Shown one piece after another: positions 1-7,370 of a DNA stretch of 7,913 nucleotides; position 1 is the stretch's first letter, and each line of letters begins with the position of its first letter. Both the position numbers and the translations under genes were made by a program. Below the pieces are notes generated by a model. The model saw only the letters and a program-made list of their open reading frames with translations. It searched no databases and was not told the origin of the DNA. The stretch is from Myxococcales bacterium (GTDB lineage: Bacteria > Myxococcota_C > UBA6777): positions 1 through 7,913 of the forward strand of contig JALTMC010000798.1 of NCBI GenBank assembly GCA_027005175.1, written 5' to 3'.

Positions 1-184
1 TTGTTGCTTAGTCTCTTGGCCGCTAGAATGGCGACCCAATAAGTTGAACAAGTGCGTTTGTAGAAAAACCCGAATGTTCTCGCAGATGTGATTCGAGATG
101 TTCAAGTTATGAAATCGCTGTTCCTAACGAGCAAGGTTCCGATCTCTTATCGATAGATGACGAGTTATCACGAACGGATGTATC
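1..184. other. Upstream non-coding region, no gene supported
   Basis: No reading frame here looks like protein. In the first frame a short open stretch ends at a TAA at 40-42 and could be the tail of a gene outside the window, but its sequence is not recognisable. The rest should hold the promoter and leader of the lipoprotein gene at 185. I found no convincing -35/-10 pair, no terminator with a T tract and no RNA gene. Confidence 0.5.
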
Positions 185-1741
185 ATGTTTTTTAAGTATC
201 AAAATACCAACGTTGCCCCTGCTTCACGATGTTTGAATTCTCGACGTGTTTGGAGCACACTCACCATTCTCATACTCAGCTTTCTGATGGGAGCCTGTGG
301 CCCACTTCGAGGTCAGCTCAAAACGAATCTCAAGGGTGGTGCCCTCGTCTTTCCTTCGACAAAGTTGTTTGAGGCTCAGAAAGCCTCTGTTTTTCTATTT
401 AACGTCAAGGGTTCTGCGGTTACAATTACCGATCTCAAGTTGGTTGGAGAGGCTGCAGTAAACTTTGAATTGTTACAAGGGTTGTCCACGCCTCATGTGT
501 TGGAGGCTGGAGTTCGTGAAGATGGCAAACAGAAAGGTCAATGGCTGATTCTGCAATTCTTTGCATCCAAGCCCGGCACATACCAAGCCTCTTTGGAGAT
601 CAGTTATCAACTCGAACAAGGAGGTCCGAACAACAAGATGCTGCTGCCATTGAAGGCAGACGCAAAAGTCGTAAACAATGATGACGCCCGTATTAAAATA
701 GAGCCAGCTGCCGGTTCTTTGGACTTTGGTTCCATTACCACCCGGGGTGCTCAGACTTTGGAATTGGTGCTGTACAATGAGAGCAACACTGCTATCACTA
801 TTAATTCCGTAGACATCGTCAACAACGACAGCAAAACCTTTAAGCAAGCCTTTCCATTGCCTCAGCCGTTTCAGGTATTTCCCGGTAAAGCAAATGGGCG
901 CACTCTCTTGCTGCAGGCTAGCAATACCAAAGAAGGGACTTATGAAGCATGGCTTCGTGTCGCTTCAAGCAATGCTATCAATCTGAGCAAGGATGGGATT
1001 CGTCTGGTGAAGCTCAAGGTTAAGATCACAAAATACCTGTCACCAGGGAATCTCCGGTTTCATGTCTCTTCCGGACGAGTGTACTTTAAGGAAGTCCCAC
1101 CGAATGAAGAGCGGAGACAAGAGATTACGCTATACAATTCCGGCCAACTTCCTGCAAAAATCACCTCCATGCAGATCATCAATGACCCCAACAAGGTCTG
1201 GTCACTGAGGGATGAGCCCAAGGTTCCCTTTACGATCGAGGGTCCTGGGCTTGGCTCTGGTAAGTCCATGCAGGTTGTGTTTAAAGACCCCAAACCCAAC
1301 TACCGGTTGTCTCGCTTGCAAGTCACCTACATTGCCAATCCGAAATACCCAGAGAGCAAGAGAACAATCGTTTTGACATTGCTGCATGAAAAAGCCAGAC
1401 CCTTGCTCTCTGTTGGGTGTCGGACTCTTGAGTATGGGACAGTAAAAAAAGGAGATTGGGAGCTACGTCTGTGCTCTATCCGAAGCTTTGGAAATGTAGA
1501 CCTGGTGATCAAAAGCCTGACTTGGGAAACGATTAAGGGCAAAGCATCAAATTTCAAAATGGTCCAGCCGATCTTGCCTTTTGGACTTCGACCAGGAACC
1601 TCTCACTCCCTCCAGATCAAATATACCCCGACATCTTCCAAAGACGATGATGAGATACGTGTTATCCTAGAAACCAATCTAGTTCTTGATAAACCGGAAG
1701 ACAAACCGCGAATTCTTTTACGAGGTCGAGGGAAGGAGTGA
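185..1741 (+). CDS. Putative lipoprotein with four ASH/HYDIN-like beta-sandwich repeats
   Basis: This 518-residue protein is probably a membrane-anchored lipoprotein. A basic N-region (R15, R20, R21) precedes a hydrophobic stretch (about 24-35) that ends in MGAC, giving a likely lipidated Cys38. The rest divides into four repeats of about 110-120 residues (about 51-160, 169-283, 287-402, 405-515). Each opens with a strand-turn motif of the ASPM/SPD-2/Hydin (ASH) or DUF1573-like kind: LDFGSITTRG, VYFKEVPPNE, LEYGTVKKGD, then LYNES, LYNSG or SFGNV and an ITSM/IKSL strand. Such immunoglobulin-like folds generally mediate protein binding. No catalytic motif is visible, so the partner and process are unknown. 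The start has only a weak GGA (176-178) ahead of it, but it gives a complete signal sequence. The gene converges on the cysteine-repeat gene, with 48 bp between the stops. The lipoprotein and repeat calls are fairly sure; a specific role cannot be assigned. Confidence 0.85.
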   Translation: MFFKYQNTNVAPASRCLNSRRVWSTLTILILSFLMGACGPLRGQLKTNLKGGALVFPSTKLFEAQKASVFLFNVKGSAVTITDLKLVGEAAVNFELLQGLSTPHVLEAGVREDGKQKGQWLILQFFASKPGTYQASLEISYQLEQGGPNNKMLLPLKADAKVVNNDDARIKIEPAAGSLDFGSITTRGAQTLELVLYNESNTAITINSVDIVNNDSKTFKQAFPLPQPFQVFPGKANGRTLLLQASNTKEGTYEAWLRVASSNAINLSKDGIRLVKLKVKITKYLSPGNLRFHVSSGRVYFKEVPPNEERRQEITLYNSGQLPAKITSMQIINDPNKVWSLRDEPKVPFTIEGPGLGSGKSMQVVFKDPKPNYRLSRLQVTYIANPKYPESKRTIVLTLLHEKARPLLSVGCRTLEYGTVKKGDWELRLCSIRSFGNVDLVIKSLTWETIKGKASNFKMVQPILPFGLRPGTSHSLQIKYTPTSSKDDDEIRVILETNLVLDKPEDKPRILLRGRGKE

Positions 1742-1789
1742 AAGAGGGGACCTGGCTTTATGGAGTGAGCCCACAAGCTCGTGAGAGGG

Positions 1790-2683
1790 CTACTTTGTAC
1801 AGATACCGAATCCACGTAAACAGTCCATGGTGCAGCCGCCGATCTTTCCTGTTTTTTTATGACAGAAACAAATCGAAGAACGACACTGGTTGGAAAAATT
1901 GGTACAACGATAGCCCGCTTTGCACTCGTTGTCTTTTTTGCAGATCTTGTAATAAAAATGGATACATTTGCTTGAACCGACGGGCTTGAGTTTAAATGGT
2001 AGTCGAATCACCGGTAGAGATGGGGCTTTCGGCAAGCAGGTAACTTTTCCTTGTTGACAAGTACACTTCTTGGTTTGTGTGGTGAAGACCTGTCCATGCC
2101 GATATCGCTTACCCAAGTAACGACAATTGGAATGACAGCTACGCTGTGTACAATACACCTGACCACGACGACAAAGACAGCGATTGCAACCATCTTTCGC
2201 TTTGAAGGTTGTACCCTTTTTATGGTTCTTTCCGTTGTATTCACATGTTTGGCAACTGCGCTGTGTACAGTAAACACGCCCTTTGAAACAAGTACATTGA
2301 TTGCATCTATCATGGGCTTCAAACGTGGCATTGTGTTGGTACCGCTTCTTGCCGTAGATACAAGGAGAGCATCGTTTCTTGGTACAGGACACGACCCCGC
2401 TGTTACAGGTGCAGGTATTGCAGCCATCTTGAGAGGGGAAGCTCTGTTTGTGGTGGAAGCTTGTTCCACCAAACATACAGCCGGGACATATCTTTTCGGT
2501 ACATCCGACAGCACCGTTGTAACAGGTACAAGTGTTGCAGTTATCTTTGTCGGGAAATGAGGTTTTATCTTTGTAGCTCTTGCCGTGGTACGTACACGAC
2601 TTTCCTGTGGTGGGAAGTGGACCCGCCAATGCTGGGCTGCCACCCCACATCACAGCAATCAACAGAAGTAACCATCGTTTCAT
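1790..2683 (-). CDS. Secreted cysteine-rich protein with five VWC/pacifastin-like repeats
   Basis: This 297-residue protein has a classical signal peptide (MKRWLLLLIAVMWGGSPALA, cleavage likely after A20). Residues 30-216 hold five repeats with an exact 39-residue period. Repeats 1-4 share C-x18-C-N-x-C-x-C-x2-G-x3-C-T-x3-C (for example Cys30, 49, 52, 54, 61, 66), which resembles the N-terminal half of von Willebrand factor C domains and the pacifastin inhibitor core. Repeat 5 (from Cys187) lacks two of the six cysteines. After a Pro-rich linker, a second module (240-295) has nine cysteines, including the DNECKAGYRC motif common in extracellular Cys-rich proteins. The protein is highly basic, and its cysteines imply disulfide bonding outside the cytoplasm. 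Possible roles are adhesion, matrix binding or protease inhibition, none of them shown. AAGGA at 2691-2695 lies 7 nt before the ATG and supports this start. Such domains are best known from animals, so convergence or transfer is possible. Confidence 0.88.
   Translation of the reverse strand: MKRWLLLLIAVMWGGSPALAGPLPTTGKSCTYHGKSYKDKTSFPDKDNCNTCTCYNGAVGCTEKICPGCMFGGTSFHHKQSFPSQDGCNTCTCNSGVVSCTKKRCSPCIYGKKRYQHNATFEAHDRCNQCTCFKGRVYCTQRSCQTCEYNGKNHKKGTTFKAKDGCNRCLCRRGQVYCTQRSCHSNCRYLGKRYRHGQVFTTQTKKCTCQQGKVTCLPKAPSLPVIRLPFKLKPVGSSKCIHFYYKICKKDNECKAGYRCTNFSNQCRSSICFCHKKTGKIGGCTMDCLRGFGICTK
2036..2596 (-). repeat. 117-bp coding tandem repeats (five 39-residue modules)
   Basis: The first cysteines of successive modules fall at residues 30, 69, 108, 147 and 187, so the DNA unit is 117 bp (120 bp between the last two). 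The copies have diverged in non-cysteine residues, which points to old duplications kept under selection for the cysteine pattern. Because the period is a multiple of three, long open frames also appear on the other strand and in other frames; these are artefacts of the repeat. Confidence 0.85.
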
Positions 2684-2951
2684 TGTCTTATCCTTACTTG
2701 TGAGTTTATGTTTCTTGGTTCCAGCGGTACTTGTGGCATCGGAGTTCAGGGGATTTTGATGAAGGACGCCTGAATACCCAACGGCATCACTCCGATATTA
2801 ACCCACAGGATTCACGAATACTCTGTGACGGCTTGCAAAGCCCAGCATCTGGTGCACCGCCTCGACGGTGCGATGTACCGCCAGCAAGGGCGATCCGAAA
2901 CCTCCCTTATCTTTGCTCGGGCTTTCCGTCCCTCGTGACGAACAACCTGAA
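2684..2951. other. Intergenic region dense in inverted repeats; candidate structured RNA or leader
   Basis: The 268 bp between two minus-strand genes contain a run of potential stem-loops, one after another. ATCGGAGT (2738-2745) pairs with ACTCCGAT (2789-2796), with TTCAGG (2745-2750)/CCTGAA (2769-2774) inside. CACAG (2804-2808) pairs with CTGTG (2823-2827). GGCTT (2830-2834) pairs with AAGCC (2838-2842) around a 3-nt loop. GCACCG (2854-2859)/CGGTGC (2866-2871) is extended by CATC (2846-2849)/GATG (2872-2875). AGCAAGGG (2883-2890) pairs with CCC (2904-2906) and TTGCT (2913-2917). By hand count 2821-2940 is about 62% GC, which looks higher than the flanking genes. On the minus strand this would be the leader of the cysteine-repeat gene or the 3' end of the membrane-protein message. 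I recognise no known RNA family. A start-less open frame at 2774-2938 (+) leaves room for a gene remnant instead. Confidence 0.35.
2691..2695 (-). promoter_or_regulatory. Ribosome binding site of the cysteine-repeat gene
   Basis: On the minus strand AAGGA lies 7 nt before the ATG at 2683. It supports that start, which also begins a complete signal peptide. Confidence 0.7.
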
Positions 2952-4430
2952 TCATGAGGGTTCGAGAAGAAGTCGCTCTCTCTCGATGAGTTTGCTTATC
3001 TCAAAGATGTTGACAAAAACAAGCATAAGCAACATGACCCCCCCCGTAAAAATACAGAAGCCAACAAACAGATAAAATAAGAATCCCGCTTTCCCCATTG
3101 CAGCAGCAAACAAGATCAGGATAATCCCTGAAAAGGAACTAAATCCCACAAGAATCCAGCGTAGATTACTTATCCTTCGAGCCAAGTTATGCTCTTGTAA
3201 GTCGCGGGCGATGTGTCGGAGTGCGGAGAGAAAGAATAACAGTGTGAGCCAACTCAGTAGACTTGCACTTCCGGTCATCCAGGTCTCTGCGGGAGTCATC
3301 AGAGTCAGGAGCTTATCTTGGGTTAATCGAGAAAACTGTTGAATGAAAACGATAGCGTTAAGGGTAGTTGCTACAGCGAGAAAGAGAGAGCTGACGATGA
3401 ACCAAATGGAAGCTCCTTTCGATTCTTTAGCACGAGATCCCCCCCACAGACACAAGACGAGACAAAGCCCAATGAATAGAGAATTGCTGGGAAACGTTTG
3501 GGCAAAAAGATGAATCGAACTCTGGCTTTTTTTGAGAATTGCCCAGATCGTGACACCATTTAAAAAGAGCCCCAGGCTAAGCTGTAAGAAGAGCAAAACA
3601 AAGATCATCCGTAGGTTGAGATAGCCTTTGAGCCAGCTCGCGTGCTCTTGCAACTTTTTTTGGTAATGGCTCTGCTTTGTGATGACCATGAGGATAGCAA
3701 GGATAAGTATGCTCACCAGCATGACAAGGGAGAAGGGCAAGTGAAGGGCTACCAGAGAGTCGCTAACCATCTTTTTTGCCGAGCCCCCAAAGCCCATCCG
3801 AAGATACATCGAGAGCATACTTAATAAGGAGACGAAGGCAACGCCCCATGAAAGGTTGCGAAGCCTGTTTGCATTGGGGGACTCTGTTGCTTGGGGCCAG
3901 AATGCGAGACGGGTCGCAGTGCATACGTATGCGAGGGGGATGCCATAAGAAAGCAAGAGGAGGCTCCCATAACGAACAAAAGCAGGAACCTTTGCATTGG
4001 TAAATCCAGGAACCCAACGGTTTGAGTTTGCCCAAAACACAAAGAGCACTGTTGCCAGTTGGAGTAGGAACAGAAGCATCCCGGCCCAGCGGTCTTTGGT
4101 GTTTGTTCCACCACGCCACAAAAAGTACATCGTGACACAACCAAGTATTCCAAGTATGTAGTTTGTGCTGTTGAACAGCATCATCCATGGATGAAAGCTT
4201 CCCGGAGAGATCGGGGGAGGAGTAAAGGCAAACAGGGATATAACGTGGCGAAGGAGATCAAAGAGTGTCATCACAAATAGAAAGCGAAGCCCGAGAAGAG
4301 CGTAACTCTCGCGTTGCTGAAAGCCTGGAGCTGTTGTCTTTTCTTCCAGAGAAGGTGAGGAACTGCTTGTCTTTTGTGACTCTACGGGGGATATCCTTTT
4401 CTCTGCCGTCGGAGTGATGTCCGAACTCAT
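2952..4430 (-). CDS. Polytopic membrane protein, about 12 helices, unknown function
   Basis: From the ATG at 4430 the product has 492 residues: a Ser/Thr/Lys/Glu-rich hydrophilic N-terminus of about 40 residues, then some 12 hydrophobic segments (roughly 43-70, 83-105, 113-133, 150-172, 193-211, 227-250, 270-298, 316-330, 340-363, 385-407, 423-443, 450-476) and a short charged tail (EISKLIERERLLLEPS). Short charged loops such as KQSHYQKKLQEH separate the helices. I see no transporter signature, heme ligand pattern or catalytic motif, so no family can be named. The frame runs on to a GTG at 4490 (512 residues), but that codon has no ribosome binding site, whereas AGAAAGG at 4440-4446 lies 9 nt before the ATG at 4430. 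The gene follows the DoxX-like gene in the same direction with an 81-bp gap (21 bp from the GTG), which suggests co-transcription. That it is a membrane protein is clear; its role is unknown. Confidence 0.85.
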   Translation of the reverse strand: MSSDITPTAEKRISPVESQKTSSSSPSLEEKTTAPGFQQRESYALLGLRFLFVMTLFDLLRHVISLFAFTPPPISPGSFHPWMMLFNSTNYILGILGCVTMYFLWRGGTNTKDRWAGMLLFLLQLATVLFVFWANSNRWVPGFTNAKVPAFVRYGSLLLLSYGIPLAYVCTATRLAFWPQATESPNANRLRNLSWGVAFVSLLSMLSMYLRMGFGGSAKKMVSDSLVALHLPFSLVMLVSILILAILMVITKQSHYQKKLQEHASWLKGYLNLRMIFVLLFLQLSLGLFLNGVTIWAILKKSQSSIHLFAQTFPSNSLFIGLCLVLCLWGGSRAKESKGASIWFIVSSLFLAVATTLNAIVFIQQFSRLTQDKLLTLMTPAETWMTGSASLLSWLTLLFFLSALRHIARDLQEHNLARRISNLRWILVGFSSFSGIILILFAAAMGKAGFLFYLFVGFCIFTGGVMLLMLVFVNIFEISKLIERERLLLEPS

Positions 4431-4439
4431 AAATACTGG

Positions 4440-4446
4440 CCTTTCT
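4440..4446 (-). promoter_or_regulatory. Ribosome binding site favouring the ATG at 4430
   Basis: Minus-strand AGAAAGG lies 9 nt before the ATG at 4430. No comparable purine-rich site precedes the GTG at 4490 or the ATG at 4451, so translation of the membrane protein more likely starts here. Confidence 0.5.
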
Positions 4447-4511
4447 GTCATTGATGTAGGTTTGGGAAGAAGAGAGGTGTTGGGCAACACAAAACAAGAA
4501 GCGGGACTCTT

Positions 4512-4919
4512 TTAGTGGGGAAGGTTCTGGATGATATACCAAAGCACACCGCTCATGCTAGCATAGAAAAAAGAGCTGGCGGCTCCTGGAAAATCTGCCG
4601 AGACACGTTGTCCAAATAACAACGCGATAAAGATGCCCATGGCTCCAAGACAACCCCACCCTGTCAAAGTGTTGGGGGTTCCTGTCTTAAACTCCATCAT
4701 CACCACAGCACCGACAAAAATCCCCGCAACCGTGAGTTCAGCGAAAGCAATACTCCAGTACATCAAGGGAATGGGAAACTTCCCCAACCATGTATCTTTA
4801 AATGTATCCCTGAACCATTGCGGCGTCTCCATCGCAATGATCTTAGAGAGAGATGCTTCTCCAAAGGTAGCAATGAATAAAAGAAGTACAACAATATGAA
4901 AGATCTGAGCTTGTGTCAT
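4512..4919 (-). CDS. DoxX-like four-helix membrane protein
   Basis: From the ATG at 4919 the product has 135 residues and four hydrophobic helices (about 6-27, 51-74, 85-106, 113-132). That is the size and layout of the DoxX/DoxD-like family of small inner-membrane proteins. The first helix runs into FGEASLSKI, followed by an amphipathic stretch (ETPQWFRDTFKDTWLGKFPI) where DoxX proteins usually place a similar segment between helices 1 and 2. DoxX relatives have been tied to thiosulfate/quinone oxidoreduction and redox stress, but many have no known role and none is shown here. The family call rests on layout more than on a diagnostic motif. The frame stays open to 5039 (175 residues), but AAGAGG at 4929-4934 lies 9 nt before the ATG at 4919, and the extension is Pro/Arg-rich and unlike a protein. 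It is probably first in an operon with the larger membrane protein downstream. Confidence 0.75.
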   Translation of the reverse strand: MTQAQIFHIVVLLLFIATFGEASLSKIIAMETPQWFRDTFKDTWLGKFPIPLMYWSIAFAELTVAGIFVGAVVMMEFKTGTPNTLTGWGCLGAMGIFIALLFGQRVSADFPGAASSFFYASMSGVLWYIIQNLPH

Positions 4920-4928
4920 CAGAAAAAA

Positions 4929-4934
4929 CCTCTT
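4929..4934 (-). promoter_or_regulatory. Ribosome binding site deciding the DoxX-like start
   Basis: Minus-strand AAGAGG, 9 nt before the ATG at 4919, marks this as the real start rather than the in-frame ATG at 5039, which would add 40 residues. Confidence 0.7.
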
Positions 4935-5054
4935 ATGTTGTGGGCGTGAAAATCCCCCGATCGCGGGTCCGGCAGAATCTACAGGACGAAGTCCAGATGG
5001 GGCGGGGGTCATTGACCGAAGGATCCTATCCATTTCCAAGTTCTAAGTTTCTAT

Positions 5055-5155
5055 CGGACTTGTCTGCGTTTACGCCGGACTTGTCTGCGTTTACGCCGGA
5101 CTTGTCTGCGTTTACGCCGGACTTGTCTGCGTTTACGCCGGACTTGTCTGCGTTT
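5055..5155. repeat. 21-bp perfect tandem repeat, about 4.8 copies
   Basis: Four complete identical 21-bp units (5055-5075, 5076-5096, 5097-5117, 5118-5138) and a 17-bp partial unit (5139-5155) stand in a row. Each complete unit carries ACTTGTCTGC followed by an imperfect dyad, GCGTTTACGC (GCGT/ACGC arms around TT). The array ends 4 bp from the ligA stop codon and lies upstream of the DoxX-like gene, so ligA read-through or the DoxX leader would include it. With a 21-bp period the dyads sit about two helical turns apart, on one face of the DNA. Absence of any mismatch implies recent slippage expansion or strong homogenisation. The unit is a multiple of three without stops, so spurious repeat peptides appear on both strands. 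Confidence 0.97.
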
Positions 5156-5159
5156 TGAT

Positions 5160-7256
<2,097 letters not shown>

Positions 7257-7291
7257 TCAACTCTGTAAGGGAGGTTCTTTTCGATAACGTG

Positions 7292-7300
7292 TGCTATAAC
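7292..7300 (+). promoter_or_regulatory. Putative extended -10 promoter of ruvA
   Basis: TGCTATAAC matches the extended -10 pattern TGnTATAAT with one difference. No good -35 hexamer stands upstream, as is common with extended -10 promoters. Transcription would start near 7307 and give a leader of about 64 nt that runs through the ligA promoter. Confidence 0.35.
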
Positions 7301-7303
7301 CTG

Positions 7304-7334
7304 ACATACATGTTGTCTATTGTACATATGTTCA
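7304..7334. promoter_or_regulatory. Paired operator-like dyads between ligA and ruvA
   Basis: ACATACATGT (7304-7313, ACAT/ATGT arms around AC) and TGTACATATGTTCA (7321-7334, a 14-bp dyad with one mismatched pair) have centres 19 bp apart, about two helical turns. They cover the predicted ligA start and the ligA -35/-10 spacer. The second resembles the Bacillus-type LexA box GAAC-N4-GTTC, with GTAC in one half. The regulator is unknown and an SOS role is only inferred. Confidence 0.35.
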
Positions 7335-7346
7335 TGGTAGTTTCAA
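7319..7346 (-). promoter_or_regulatory. Putative sigma-70-type promoter of ligA
   Basis: Reading the minus strand, TTGAAA (7341-7346) is followed after 16 bp by TACAAT (7319-7324). Each hexamer matches the consensus at five of six positions. Transcription would start near 7312 and give a leader of about 60 nt. The dyad at 7321-7334 lies mostly in the spacer and overlaps the -10. Confidence 0.5.
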
Positions 7347-7354
7347 TGTTGAAG

Positions 7355-7360
7355 AAGGAG
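7355..7360 (+). promoter_or_regulatory. Ribosome binding site of ruvA
   Basis: AAGGAG, 10 nt before the ATG at 7371, fixes the ruvA start, which also gives the canonical MIARLHG N-terminus. Confidence 0.8.
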
Positions 7361-7370
7361 TGAGTGTTTT

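Larger units (their letters stand above)
4920..5159. other. Intergenic region between ligA and the DoxX-like gene
   Basis: These 240 bp hold the 21-bp array in the ligA-proximal half. The remaining part (4935-5054) contains a small dyad, GGAC-GAA-GTCC (4982-4992), and a GC-rich CCCG/CGGG inverted repeat near 4957-4970 that on the minus strand is followed by GGATTTT. The latter might act as a weak attenuator, but its 4-bp stem is too short to call a terminator. I found no clear promoter for the DoxX-like gene. Confidence 0.4.

Noticed and set aside
1742-1789. Terminator hairpin between the convergent genes (GAGC-ccacaa-GCTC)
   Set aside because: The stem is only 4 bp and no T tract follows on either strand.
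2051-2560. Long plus-strand open frame over the cysteine-repeat gene, and a similar minus-strand frame at 2008-2643
   Set aside because: Both arise because the 117-bp repeats are a multiple of three. The minus-strand frame with signal peptide, cysteine periodicity and ribosome binding site is clearly the gene.
2920-2932. Minus-strand sequence resembling the GGGACGCAAAGCC core of c-di-GMP-I riboswitches
   Set aside because: One core base differs, and neither the upstream CAAACC-GAAA hairpin nor the downstream GGGTTACCG element is present, so the match is probably chance.
2959-2967. GGTTCGAG resembling a tRNA T-loop
   Set aside because: No T-arm, anticodon arm or acceptor pairing can be built around it, and it lies in the end of the membrane-protein gene.
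4920-5039. N-terminal extension of the DoxX-like protein from the ATG at 5039
   Set aside because: The extra 40 residues are Pro/Arg-rich and unlike the family, and a good ribosome binding site stands before the ATG at 4919.
5055-5155. CRISPR array
   Set aside because: The units abut with no unique spacers, are only 21 bp long and have no cas genes nearby. It is a plain tandem repeat.
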